DNA of 64,000 nucleotides. Source: Undaria pinnatifida (lineage: Eukaryota; Sar; Phaeophyceae; Laminariales; Alariaceae). The DNA lies in assembly GCA_012845835.1 (NCBI GenBank), contig JABAKD010000003.1, positions 2,476,212 to 2,540,211 on the forward strand, given 5' to 3'. The notes under the pieces are model-generated. The model searched no databases. It was given only the letters and a program-made list of their open reading frames with translations, and was not told the DNA's origin. The position numbers and the translations under genes were made by a program. Shown here in pieces: positions 1 through 22,383 of this stretch (within the stretch, counting starts at the first letter, position 1; each line of letters begins with the position of its first letter).

Positions 1-9796
<9,796 letters not shown>

Positions 9797-12450
9797 GCTG
9801 TGAGAAACAAAACACCGAGATACGGACGGGAGATAGCGCTTGTTAACGCTACGTAAAGGCTCTCGGTCCACACATAGTAGAGAAGCTTGGTACCAGACAT
9901 CAACGGCTGTTGCTGTAAAAAGTACCCGTGATACATGTCCAATGTCCAATATGAGCCGACATGAGCACTCAACGGAGGGCACGTGTCCTAGACAACACAA
10001 TATCGGAAGGAGCCTGTCGCACTTTCGTGAGGTAGACTACCTCCCACAACTCAACCACACGGTACATGGCACCTGATGCCCGACAACAGCAACAGCTCGT
10101 TTTGCAACCCGCCCTAGCTACACCGCTGCGTAGCACCATGCTGTTCCCGTCTACATGGGGAGGAGAGGAGCAAAGGCCTAAACCTAAACGGTAGATTGGT
10201 TCAACCACCAAACGCTTCTGGAGAATTCTCGGGTTGATCACAGCCATTCTGCATATCCCGTGGCCCAGGCGACAATCTCTATCATCCCGTACTGACCTGG
10301 GTAGGGAGAGTGCGACAAGCTTAAAGACCCGGCGAAGGTAGAGGGCGAGGAGGTGTGAGGCCGCTATCGATCCGAACGTTCAAATGCGTCCCGATGAAAA
10401 CACGCCTTGCAGGCGTTATGAACACTTCTTTTCACGTTTCACCGTTGATGATCCTGCCAGCCAGGTCAGCTGTGGTGTCTCATATCCTGTATCCTACGTC
10501 CTACATCCTACATGCGTGGGTTTTTGTTTCTATAAATCGAAGTCCAGCGCATCCAGTGTCCGTGCCGATTCTTCGCGCGATAGATGCAAGCTCTGTGGTT
10601 ACAAACTACTCTATACGTCCTGCATCCTCCTATCGCGGGTACATCTGGCACAACATGCACGACGATAATCACTATTAATATTACGATAACATACTACCTG
10701 GTACATACATACTGTCAGTACCAGTGGGCAGTACTCGTACCCGTAACTGATATCGCCAGGTGCCAGGTACCTGGCAATCGGACACTATTTTAGTAGTCGA
10801 GTCTCCACAGCGTTACTAAGCATGCGCAACCGCAGACGGCGTGTACCAACGATATATCCCAATCGATAAAATAATGTTGCTCATAAAAAAAAGGAGTCAT
10901 ACGCAGGAGGACGATAATTTACACCCTCGGACGATTGTCAAACAACGCAGAGTTTCTCGACAATGAATGGGGGATGCAAACGCCGACCGAGGCGTCAACG
11001 GGAATATCTCGACGACGAGATCATTGCGAAGCCACTACCATGGTAGTATGCATGTACGTTGTGGATGCTCCCCTCGTTCCACAGAAAATGAGCTCGGAAA
11101 TTAATCCAGGGGTTGTATTAAATAAATCAGTTGCGTGCTTTATTATGGTACACGGTACCTCGGAGACATTGCTGTGTACGGCAATGGTTCGACTTTTTCT
11201 CTCTGGGGCTACTATTATTAATATTAATACGAGTACTTTTACGTGAGGAACCGCGCCGTTTTTTTTATGTGTGTTTTTGTTATTTGCTCGAGCAAAAATA
11301 GCTGTACAAATGTTTTTTTCAGCAGAAGCCATACCATTTATAAATTTTCTAGTACATACATATATATTCTCGCGGAATAACGCCTTACGAAAAACAAACA
11401 AACGTGATGTCTCCTCAACAACCGGACCTCCTTCGTTTGTTGCCAAATTTTCAGCAGCAGCAGGACGACCATGTCGACGGCAATCTTTTTTGTAGTGGTG
11501 CCAGATCACAAGGTAGGACGCATGGTTCAACCTGAAAAACGTCCAAGAGACTATCGCTATAAATAGCACCCTCCCTCATATTGGTTGCCCTGAAAAACGT
11601 ACAGGTTCGCGCCACGGTTGTTTAAAATTCAACTTCGGCGACAATGAAACCACCAGCATACATATCGACCGAAACCAGCCTCTAGTGGAACCCCGCGTTC
11701 CTTACAGCACGAGCACAGCAATGCAGTAGAGCTGCAAAATACCGAAATTCAAGAAAATCTGTACCGGATGCAAATACACTGAAAATTACAATTTAGGGGT
11801 ATACTGGGGATGATATGCATATTATGCTTGTAATTCAAAATGGGCTGGGCTGAACCTAAGCTTTTTTTCGAGCCAAAGATGTCGTCGTAACTCGGTGTGG
11901 GTCGGGAGATCACGTTTTCCGTAAGGCGTGTTTCGTAGCCTCTATTATAATGGAAATGGTACAGCTGCTGCGGAAAAGACAAATAATACAAAACAAAAAA
12001 CGAGAAAAAAACATATATATGGAGTTTCAGGGTGACCGGCGCGGCCCCTTGAGGAGCTCTGTATATCTCTCGCGCGTGAGTTGGCGAAGTTCGATGCAAA
12101 TCGACGAGTATAAAAAACTGGAAAGTGCGAATGCTGAACGCTATATACGCAATAAAAATCAAGGCAGGTACCGGAGGGAAGAGGGGAAGACACACCTGTG
12201 GCCACGGGTTGCCCAGAAGGTTGCTGAGGGTAAGACCTCTCTTACGAGTTGAGCTGGAGAGTAAAAGTGATTATTTGAACATAAAGTTGAAAAGAATTCG
12301 CCCAAAATCTGATCATGAACATACTGAAAGTTCAAGTCGATATCCAAACCCGTGGCCTATGTAGGCATAAAAAATATACGTATTGCAAGACGAGAATGGC
12401 ATTTAATTTACTGAACGGTTTGACCGATTTTGGGATAATAAGGTGCTCCA

Positions 12451-13083
12451 TCATTCACAAGACCTTCCGACAAAAGTGCTATCTCTGTCGTAGCACGCGT
12501 CCTGGAATGCATTATGCATCTGAAGAGCCGATATTTTCAAGTTTGAAGAGAGTACAAGTAATAGATGATGATCATTACAACAACAAAAAAGTTTGGTTTT
12601 GGGAATCCTTGAGTTGATGTCGCTGTTTTCGCCCTTCCTTAGCGACGAAGATAAAAAAAAACCGTTTTCTATGTGGTGAGCCGGCGAGCCATGGAAGAGA
12701 GAGGCGGTAGTAGCGCCGACGCCCCCATCGCGTAATAAAAACCCAAGGTGTGCACCACTACCCTCCACATGATATGCAAACAAGGTACGTAGCAGTAAGG
12801 GGAAGTAAAGCCTCGTTATGAGACCCCGGATCCGAGATTTACGAAATATGGGAAACCATTGAAGCCTACTGAGGAAGAGCAAAGAAATGACGCCAACACC
12901 AGGGGCCTCACCACATACACGGGGGATCGTGCAGATATCGTTTTGGTTTTGTACGGCGCGTGCGTGACAGAGAGGCAGGCGCGCGCGTGGGGGGGGGGGG
13001 GCTGCCTCTGAGTGTCGACGAAAGAAGGGGAAGGGGTTGAGCCAAAGGGTGTAATGCGTGTGATGGCCATCAAGTGATCCCAT
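12451..13083 (-). other. Open reading frame without recognisable product
   Basis: A 210-codon ATG-to-stop frame with no family motif. Its composition (His-, Leu- and Pro-rich, with the homopolymer G run at about 12989 read as Pro) looks non-coding. Listed only because it is the longest uninterrupted frame between hemC and the fibrillin gene. Confidence 0.15.
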
Positions 13084-13499
13084 TAGGGATTTTGATCACG
13101 TCGTTGTCCTCCTCCGAACGAAAAGAAAGGAGGAAATATGTGCGGGCTGGTTGTGACAACGTCATTGGCTCGGACATTTTGGCTGCTCGAGACCCCGTGA
13201 CTGATTGGGCCTGATTAGAGCCTGTCGTCGGTGTAGAGCAACGACACCGTTGTTTACTGTACAAACCTGGTTCGCATAATCCCCCCAAAGAAGTAGTGTA
13301 CGTGCACACCAACTAACGTTTTGCATGCTGTAGAGCGCAATAAGTTTATTTCTCTCACCTTCAGTTTTTGCGCGAATGCAAAAAACGCCTTAGGAAGCGA
13401 CGATATAGGGGGTCGATTCAGGGGCTCGTTGTCCAACGGCTTAGCGCTTACTCGCGCGAGTGGCTTCCTCAAGTGTTTGCAGTCTGGTTATTCAGTTTC

Positions 13500-14245
13500 A
13501 GGGTTGTTCGCGGGCGATGACCCGTCGGGTCAGGGCGTTTCAAAGTATCACGGGTCAGGTCGGGTCGGGGAAAAAAGCTTTAACATCTAGCGGATCGGGT
13601 CGTCGGGTCGGGTCGGATCGGGTCGGGTCAAGAGGTTTTGAAAATTTCACGGGTTGGAATGGATTGGGTCAGGCGCTTTTCAAACCTCACGTCACGGGTC
13701 GGGTCACTTTAACCCCGAGTGTTTTTTTTTCTGACCTGCGGGCCGCTGCGGGTCGAGCCCGCCGATCCGATTCGCGGATCCAATATTTTTACAGTTGCTC
13801 CTTTCTGCTCGGGGGCCTCTCCGGAGTCAATATCCGTTTTTGATCACATCCCTACTTTAAAATGAAGCCCAAATATCACAGTCATGACCATATCCACCCA
13901 AATCCATTACACCAAGGCCACACATCATGTCACTGTGCGGTACAAAAAACAATAATTAACTCGTGTTGGAAGTGCCGACCCGCGGGTCGGATGCGCGGAT
14001 CGAACCCGTGGGTCAGGAGAAAAAAATCCTGCGGGTCAAGGTGACTTGACCGGCGATAAGACCCGTATCTCACGGGCCTTTCGGAATCTGGTGTGTCGGT
14101 TCGGGTCGGGTCGGGTCAGGAGATCTTCAAAATCTCACGCCTCAGGTCGGGTCGGGTCGTGAGGTCTTCAAACCTCATTGGGTCAGGAGGTTCTGAAATG
14201 TAACGGGTTGGGCCAGGTCGGGCCGGGCCAGGAGGTTCTTAACAT
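13500..14245. mobile_element. GGGTCGGGTC-rich element
   Basis: About 740 bp with many CGGGTCGGGTC/GGGTCAGG motifs at both ends (13520-13760 and 14095-14240). Spacers such as TCAAAACCTCACGGGTC and AGGTCTTCAAAACCTCA recur. A shorter relative in the other orientation (CCCGACCCGAC) is at 35865-36060. The structure fits a MITE with dense subterminal repeats (hAT-like is a guess); no transposase is present. Confidence 0.5.
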
Positions 14246-15524
14246 GTGACTTACAAATATTTTAACTGTACATCCTGCAGCTGCGTCCGAAAAGCACCAC
14301 TTCACCGTTGCGCCGAACCGCGTGCGACCGTAGCAACCGAAAAATCATCGCGCCTACGGCTGTGATGCTGCCAAAAGTATATGTCTTCAATGTCCGTTCT
14401 CACAATTACCGTTCGTCCTCCCGGTCAACTACGCTCAATACGCGCGAAGCCACGTTTCATCGCCGTCGCTGCCATCCCTGTTGATGCTGTTAATGGTCAA
14501 ATGGGCTTGGACGAACACTTACCTCAGGTCGAGCATCGCTCCAACACCCCAAGCCAGGGGCGCTCATCCACTTGACTCCTTCACGAGGGAGACACAATTA
14601 CATTATAAAGCAGAGTTTTTGCGTTCAAAATGAGTTGTGCATTGCACATTCTCGGAAGGCAAACTAAAAACACAAATATGACCTGTATTAAGAGCACACG
14701 TTAGGACAAGAGCTCCGCCTTCCGAGTAGAAAAGTTCAAGAACAAGGCCGACCGCTGTGTGCTTGGTTCCAAGAAGCACCAAAAATATGTTGTACCCCCA
14801 CAAGACCCATGCATCTATTCACCTACATAGGAAACCCCAGGGATGAACCCAGGGTGTTCCATGGTGGCCAAGTAGTGCTGTTTGTGCTGCTGTTGTTTGA
14901 ATAACACCGCCAATAACTTTATCTGCGGCTACTGCTGCTAGCGTGTTGCCGACCACCACCAACGTCGCTGGGACTTGTCGAGCAGCTACAGGGCCGAGCT
15001 GTCCGATTCGACATTGAACTTTAAAGTAATGCCAAGTCTTAGGAGTTTAATACGAACATGAGATTCTAAAGATCATAATTTGGCATTCGACGGTGCCTAT
15101 TCTTTGGGTAAGGCAGGGTAGCACTCGACGAAATAAGTTGTAGTTACCCAATTCGACATTGAAGTTTATAGTACTGCCAAGAGTTTAATACGATCATGAG
15201 ATTCTGAAGGTTTACTTTGACGAAAGAAAAACATATAAACAAAGCAAGCAAGCATAGGCGAAAAACACTTCATTATTAAAAGCGCCGCCAATTAAAAGTT
15301 AGCCTACATAGTGAAACAAAAATGAGTGCAGAAATACCGAAAAGAGTATTGAAAACCTGCTTTGCTTCTAGGCGAAACGAAAGACGACACAGCATAAAAA
15401 AAAGGCATTGAACGTTTGAAAATATGTAATTTACGGAAGGGAAAAAGGAAGGCGCCGCCGTTGATTGTGCCTTGGAAAACCCCTCCGTGTTTACTTCCAC
15501 AGTAGACGAAGAACTTAGTTGCAG

Positions 15525-16395
15525 AGAAGCACTAAAAGGAAAAATAAGGCATACTGAATGCCCTCAATCAAATCATGTTTACTTTCAATGTACGCAGAAC
15601 TTACACTAGCGACTTTCTTCACAGCCCCTATCATTTATTTTTCATGGAATTCTTGCCCGCATTTTTTTTCTGTTTCACATTTCTACTTTCCAGCTTCTGG
15701 ACAAGCCGTGGTCACAGGTGTCGTCCCTTCTTCCCCCCGGTTTTTGCCTTCCATTATTATCGCGCATAGGGTTCAGCAATCCCACTGCTCGTCGATTTTT
15801 CATCGAGTGTCGCTAACTCACGCTCTTGCGTTTTCCGCAAGCAAGTCAATTTGTGCACAAGAAAAAGTCCCCGCGAATTTATACGAGTATGCACTCAGGG
15901 GGATTCGAACTCACGAAACTGACCTATACCAGGCTCGAGGATAACCTGATACGCCACCGGGACGACCGGGTTATCACCGCTTGGTCGCTTATGCGACCCC
16001 GAAAAAAGAGGCTGAAAATCCTGATTTCATTCGCCTATTGGGTCAAAGCCTAACTAAAAGCTCGCAATCATTTTCGCCATTTTTGGCACGCTACTCGCTC
16101 GCATAGGGCAACAATTCAATTCGGAATTCTTGCCTACATAACCACCTTTCGGTCCATTTGCGACCCCGAAAAAGTCTGTGAAAATTCCGGTTTCATTATC
16201 CTATTGGGTCAACGCCTAACTAAGCTCGCAATTATTTACGCGGTCGCAATTTGGCTAGTTATTTTCAAATTAGGTCGCGCATAAAAACGATTTTGAGCCT
16301 ATATTAGGCTGACATGCAGAGCAAGCACGCTCAAAATGATAAACACTTGAACAGCACCAAACGCAATATAAAGGGACGAATTAGAGCGATCTACT
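15525..16395. repeat. First copy of a segmental direct duplication
   Basis: Contains GGAATTCTTGCCCGCATT (about 15645), two diverged ~165-bp subunits (TTGGTCGCTTATGCGACCC..CTATTGGGTCAAAGCCTAACTAA) and the terminal block CACCAAACGCAATATAAAGG (about 16356). A second copy follows 566 bp downstream. Confidence 0.7.
15890..15975 (-). other. tRNA-like head of a possible SINE
   Basis: On the minus strand, an A-box-like TGGCGTATCAGG is followed about 40 bases later by a B-box-like GAGTTCGAATCC, the spacing of an internal RNA polymerase III promoter. Acceptor and T-stem pairing is poor, so a functional tRNA is unlikely. A decayed tRNA-derived SINE is the simplest reading. Confidence 0.35.
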
Positions 16396-16514
16396 ACTCG
16401 TGTACTACGCGTTCTTGTGAACGTATGTTATTCGTCTTGCACAGCCTTTCTGATCTTCTTGCATCACATTCTTCCCAACTCCTATCGTTTGTTTTCCTTT
16501 TTAACTTTTTTGCA

Positions 16515-16962
16515 AGGAATTCTTGCCCGCATTATCACCTCTTGGTCGCTTATTATGCGACCCTGAAAAAAGAGGCTGAAAATCCCGATTTCATTCACCT
16601 ATTGGGTCAAAGCCTAACTAAAAGCTCGCAATTATTCCCGCGTTTTTTGGCATGCTACCCACTTGCATAGGGCACCAATTCAATTCCGATTTCTTGCCCG
16701 CATAACTACCTCTTGGTCGCTTATTCGACCTCGAAAAAAGTCAGTGAAAATCCCGGTTTCATTCGCCTATTGGGTCAAAGCCTAACTAAGCTCGCAATTA
16801 TTTATGAGGTCGCAATTTGGCTAGTTGTTTGCATAATAGGTCGCGCAAAAAGACGATTTTTAGCCTATATGAGGTTGACGTGCAGAGCAGGCACGCTCAA
16901 AACGAGAAGCACTTGAACAGCACCAAACGCAATATAAAGGGACGAATTAGAGCGATGCAGTT
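16515..16962. repeat. Second copy of the segmental direct duplication
   Basis: Repeats GGAATTCTTGCCCGCATTA at about 16518, the two ~165-bp subunits, TAGCCTATATGAGG and the end block CACCAAACGCAATATAAAGG at about 16922. The offset from the first copy is 566 bp. The nested arrangement is (A A') (A A'). Confidence 0.8.
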
Positions 16963-17759
16963 TTACTTGTTCGTGCCTGGGAGAGAAGTTTGCAAATGAT
17001 ATCTATATGGATAATGTGTCACTAAAAAATGTGTCTCCGTGTTTTACTCGATCAAGCTCTGCAGACGTCAAGCAAAACAAACGCTCGAGAGCATACCACC
17101 CTTAAATTAAAAGCTTTAGCAACTACCGTTTGGAAATGATGTCAATTTTGGAAATTATCACGCTTTGCAGACGTCAATATAAAACCGAAGGCTCGAGAAT
17201 ACGTCTTCAAAATACAACATTGTTGCAACTTCCCTCTTGTCTCGCTCAGCCCCCATGTGCGTTCACGTCGAGGTGCGGAGCCGATACGGCAGGGCGAGGG
17301 GCGTTGGAGCCGCCCCCCGAAGACGACGCTCGAACGACACAGTTTGACCGAGAAATTCCAGTTTCGAGAATCCCATACTGAGGCCGAGACGAAAAAAATT
17401 CCTGACCAAACCCCTAACCTCTCAAAAATATATATATAGAGATATGGATAGATATGTTCGCTTGAACCTCATGCCGGGAGATATGACCCTATGACAAGGA
17501 GATCAGCGTAGTATACCTCCTTGGGCCCTTGGACAAAAATGTTGCTCAACGATAGCATCATTGGAGCTTTGGAGCTGTGCTTGATTGGAATACCAAATAA
17601 CTATCCGTTGCACCATCTCAGAAAAAGATTTAAAAAAAACAACGCGCCGCTGTTTTCGCCCCTCTCAGCAAGACACCGAATCAACAAAATGCTCTGTGGT
17701 AAGACTGGCAGGAATCTTAATAGCGGTGCCTGTTCCCTGAGTCACAAATAAAAGCACGC

Positions 17760-18019
17760 TGTATTCCGCCATAACAGGAAATAATGGCAGTCGAATAAAA
17801 AGTAAAATGACATGTACCCGCCGAACCAACAGCTGCGCTATATCTTCGAACCGCTCATCGTGACAGCCATGACGCGCACTTTCATTAGCAGACAAGCCGA
17901 AACCGACGTTTTCCCAAATAGTCATAGTAGTAGCGCACACGGTTTTCCAATCGTCTACCGTCAACAGAATCGCCACACGATTCAGATACACAATCCGTCT
18001 GATAGACACGTCCACCTGA
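17760..18019 (-). pseudogene. Cyclin-box-like exon or gene fragment
   Basis: The minus strand has a good acceptor (CTTCGTTTCAG) followed by an open frame containing RRIVYLNRVAILLTVDDWK and then TMTIWENVGFGLSANESA, FEDIAQLL and FPVMAEYSVLLFVTQ. The order resembles the cyclin fold of PHO80/cyclin-Y-type cyclins: a YLNR helix, an NWR-like segment, a 'KvWdD..N' helix, then F..eIn.le. Canonical residues are eroded and no neighbouring cyclin exons were found. It is probably a relic or an isolated exon; the frame could also be chance. Confidence 0.3.
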
Positions 18020-18870
18020 AACGAAGAATTTCACACCGCATGGAAAGACTCTTGCCGGTAGAGTAGCGTGCGCTTCCCGGCGGTCTGGGGTCAAAGAAGA
18101 CAAACAGGATGAAAAAACGCGAAGATGGTACGCCCTGTCGGCGAACGATGGGCCAAAGCGCTCACACGGCACGATTATTCGGGAATCTCGTCGTAGATGT
18201 CAACGTCAAGGCCTTGCGTAGGGGCTACGGCGCTGGGCGAGCGGATCCGCGAACCCGGGGCCGTTGCAGGCGAGGCGTGAGCACGCCTCAGCAAAGAAAC
18301 CGCACGGAAAGGCGGTCAGAGGCGGTAGAGACCCGCAGACTACTAAAAAGTGATCAGGTCCGCCTGCGAACTATCATACCTGGTAAGCATACGTATTTAT
18401 GTCGTACACGACGATTCATGATTCTGGGGGGAAGGATGATCACGTAGCCGTGCGTATTAACAGGCGTGCTTCGTGACGTCACGGGGGGGGGGGGAGGTGA
18501 TCGTCGTCATCGTATCATGTATGGCCGGCCGTAGTCCGTAGGATCATAGACCCTCGCATCCCTATGACACAATGCCGGCGCAGAGCACGTCAGGTTTGAT
18601 GTCATGAGGCGTTTGAAGAAGAATTTGTATGATTGTGGGAGGAACCCACCCCCCCCGCAGGGGACGCATCCATCCGTGTACCAGGATATTTGTTTGTGCT
18701 CTCTTTCGTGGGGCAAATAGCACAGAAACGATCATACGCGCACAGACCGTGAACATCTATGGGTGCCGAAGTGAACAATTAGCTGATATGCAGTAGGTTC
18801 CAGACACATCGACGCAACCGGGAAGGGATCAACACATCGGCAGCAACACCAGGTGCGTATGGTGAAAATT

Positions 18871-19158
18871 TTATTTTTCGTTAGGAATAATCCTTTTAAA
18901 TACCACTGGTTTCCCTCTAAATCCAAGTAGCGTGTCGCCTAAACTTGGGTGCAGTTCTAATGTAGGAACTCCAGAGCAAGGCATCTTTTCGATCTTGCCG
19001 CACCTCTTATTTGTCGAGACATCTTCCGCCTCGATCTTGGCGGAAATATTGAATCCACCACCGCTGCATGCAAACAGATACCCATCGCGATCCACCAGTA
19101 GAAACGCTCCAGGCATGAACCGGAGAAGCGTGGTCGCCAGGCGATATCCTGGGTCCAT
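18871..19158 (-). other. Unrecognised coding-looking ORF
   Basis: A 95-codon frame with balanced composition and alternating hydrophobic pattern (PGAFLLVDRDGYLFACSGGG; LLGFRGKPVVFKRI) ending in a stop. A possible acceptor (GGACCCAG) sits near its beginning. It could be the terminal exon of a lost or unrecognised minus-strand gene. I do not recognise the family. Confidence 0.25.
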
Positions 19159-19192
19159 CCCCGGGTTTCCTAGTTACAGTAGTAGTTCCTCT

Positions 19193-19348
19193 ATGGTGCC
19201 GGCATGTGCTAGCCCGATGCCGGCACTATAGCGGCAAATGGCACTACTCCGCATAATGCCACTACTGGTTGTTCCCCATCTGTGCCGAATTTTCACGGGC
19301 ACTATTAGCGGGCAACCGGCATTACTCAACCGGCACTAAAGGGGGAAA
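19193..19348. mobile_element. Small element built of GCCGGCACTA motifs
   Basis: A ~155-bp stretch with repeated CCGGCACTATAGCGG/GGCACTA motifs in both orientations; the right end is AACCGGCACTAAAGGGGGAA. Related motif clusters occur at 27900-28060 (GTGCCGGTTGACGCTATAGC) and, with CCGCACTAAAG, at 4225-4395. This indicates one MITE family with repetitive ends. Confidence 0.5.
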
Positions 19349-19349
19349 T

Positions 19350-22300
19350 TCAGCGTAGATGGATACATGGTTCTTGCTGAGGTATAACGGATTGCTGATG
19401 GTGCTGGGAACAGCGCACACAGCGGCCAGTCAGATCGTGGAGGCAATGCCCACGGTGCCAAGAAACGAACATAAGACCTCGTTTACAGGCTGCATCACCT
19501 TGGGCAGGTATCCAATGCGACCGTGTCCGAGTGGCAAACCACAGCGTGTGGAACAAGGAAAGCAGAGGTGAATAAACGTGTAGTCTTGAATATATACACC
19601 ACCTTTGAAACCAGGGGATGGAACCAAAATGTTCCTTCACGACCGCAAATTTTAGCGCAGCTTTGTCTACGCCGACGGGGGTTCAGGCAGGATGCACCGG
19701 GGCGCACTGTAGCTCGGCACTGCCCTGCCAAAATATAAAGTAAGGGGTCTTGTCCCTGAGAGAATTTTACGATAATTCCATTTGCCATCTGGCAGCGTGC
19801 ATCGCGAGGGTACACAAAATATATCAAGAAAGCACAAACTCCAGACCACGAAAAGTCATGTTTATCTTAGAATTTCGCGCGTCTATTCCTCTGTGTAACT
19901 CTTGGCGAAGTTGATGCTGCGAGCCACAGGGGTTAAAGTTTAATAGCACCGAGCGCACGAAAATGATACTCTATCCTCACAGACCCCAAGTCACGCCTAA
20001 AAAACTTCCTGTTAAAAAGGTATAGCATGAGCCGTCGACGCATGGCCAACTAACTGACGGTTTATTTTAGGGTCGCCCGCAATCTAAACGTCATCGCATC
20101 TTGGCAGTGGGCAGGGTTACACCCAGGTCGTAATACTCTATAACGCGAGCGGCACGCTACCCTGGGCACCGTCCCGTCTCAGAAACGGAGAAAACCAAGC
20201 CGTAAACTTGATGCGGCACGTTTCTTTCGCGGATACACCCGGCCACACCCAATATCGACCTTGACCTGCATTCGATCAGGAATTAAACTGCCCTCTCAAT
20301 CACCGGGAGATGCAAGAAGAACAGATTAAGTAACACTGGAAGATGAACGAAAAAATCGAAAAAAACAACAAAATAAGCGCTGGAAGATGGAGCATCATGC
20401 CTGTACCACACTGCTACCATAGCTCATACCCCTACTCTCCCAGATCGATCAGTCGCAAGCACTGCCTAAACGCAGTTTCCGGCCACTTCGTATCTTAGCC
20501 CCTTCAGAACTATCCCAAGCTTTTTCGGACAAGCCGCTTGGAAATAGAGCAGGATCGTTTTTGCCGGAGTAAAATTAAACCACAATTTATCATCAATGCA
20601 ACCATCAAGTATGGCACGCCTAGAGCCGGGCGGGCTGTATAACCACCACCAACCGTTTATTAACGAGCCAGCTACACGACGAACTTGTCCTGAGTGGAAT
20701 TCAGCATGGTCCCAACTACCTGGCCGCCGAAATACGGACAGATGAGCTGCGCTGCCGGAAAAATACGACATCATAGTCTGCGAGGCAACTCCTGTCTTTC
20801 GCAGCTTAGACCCTGTTGAATACGAAGAAGTTTTGTCGGGCGGTTTGGCCTCGCATTATCCTGATCAGGCAAAACCAGACGAGCGGAGAAGGGGCACGCC
20901 CACCGGGAGAGGGAGGGGGGGGGCGGATCGGTCTCATTGCACAATCTCTGTCGCTTGAACGTGACTCGTTGGGACTTCAGAGGGAAAAAATGTCGACGAA
21001 AATTGACGATGACAGCATCGGCCACGTGAATTAACGCGGCCTGCTGGATAGGGTTGTCACAGGTTTAGCGTGCGAGTCACGGTACAACGAATTGTACGAC
21101 ATTGCTCGTACTGGGCAAGACGGTTGGCAAAACGCACTTGTTTAGTTTGTGTGGTTATGTGTATGTGGTTATATACCTGGTCCCCAAAAGCGTTAGTAGA
21201 TCCCCTATTAATATCTCTCGGCACCGAAATAGACGGCACTCCAGCAGGTGGGGTTTGGCTTAGACCGAGCGCCTGCGTGCTGGCTACCGGTACTCGTGGC
21301 CGTACAGGGCTGAGGTATGGGATATTCGTCGTGGTTCGGAAAGGGCATACATTTAACCAAGTCGAACGCGCGTGTCGGCTCGTAGTGCCAAGATTGGAGG
21401 TATCATTAGTATAGACCTCCATCCAAGAATGGGGGTGCGCGGAAGAGGTATAAAGTGCGTTTCGCGTTTCATTAAAACAATAGCATCGCTTGCTGGTAAC
21501 GGGGTATATATTATGTGCTCGTACTCGTACAACGCTCGAGCTCGGGATGTAGCTACTGCAACCGGGTTTACTACTGTAGCTTGTTTCCGACGCTATACCC
21601 CCTCGTTCCAATTTATGTGTGATCGACATGTACCGAAATTAAGACAAAATCACTGTAATATAATTCACAGTTAAAATCCTATATTTTGGGACAATAAGAA
21701 TAATATCGAAAACTTATTCCATGGTAAATTTGCACAACCTCCCCCTATCACGATTCAAACAAAGCTTGAGAATGCCTCAGAAAACCTAAGGTCGTGCCTA
21801 TTTCTCGCTTGTCTCTCTCAGCCCAAGACATGTACGCCTTCACGGCAAGGAGGCATCGGATAAGGAAGGGCGCCGAAGCGGATCCTCGAAGAAAACAATC
21901 GAACAAAGGCATTTGACCTCGAGAAGTTGGAAGATAATCCAATACTGAGGCCCACACAATATAAAACTTTGTGCCAATCCCACACAATATAAAACTTTGT
22001 TGTGTCAATCCATGGTTTGTCGTCGGTCATACACAATATTATATCTATATACCTGGTGTATGATATGGTCTTGTATGGTATGTGTTACGAAGCGCCATGG
22101 TGTAGTATGGTGTTTAAATGTTACATCGATCATCTGCGCACAAATCCCAAAAATACTATGCTAATCTGTAACGAACCAATATAAATCCAAAAAATATAAG
22201 GGATGCAGACAGACGGACGGACGAACAGACACACAGATAAATCTGCCCTTACCAAAACATTTTCCAAACTGAGAGCTGCTTAGGCTTCGGGCACCTATCC

Positions 22301-22383
22301 CAGCCTGCCTCATCGAACTAATGAAGTATGGTACTGAACAGGGTTGCATGACTCATATCTGGTGATCATCAATCACAAACATG
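19350..22383. other. Intergenic region 3' of the fibrillin gene
   Basis: No supported gene. It contains one copy of the ~90-bp 'TTAACCCCTTT..ACTTGGAAT' MITE near 20488-20590, one copy of the CCCTCTGAAGTCCCAA-type repeat near 20960-21030, and a duplicated CACACAATATAAAACTTTGT at 21953-22000. The ORF on the minus strand at 21057-21629 has no recognisable domain. Confidence 0.4.

Larger units (their letters stand above)
9797..17759. other. Intergenic region upstream of hemC
   Basis: No gene recognised. It would hold the hemC 5'UTR and promoter immediately above 9796; I see no distinctive core-promoter motif. The rest contains dispersed repeats, a GGGTC-rich element, a segmental duplication and unremarkable short ORFs. 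Confidence 0.5.

Noticed and set aside
11021..11569. 182-codon minus ORF
   Set aside because: No recognisable domain, no splice partners, and composition like the surrounding non-coding DNA.
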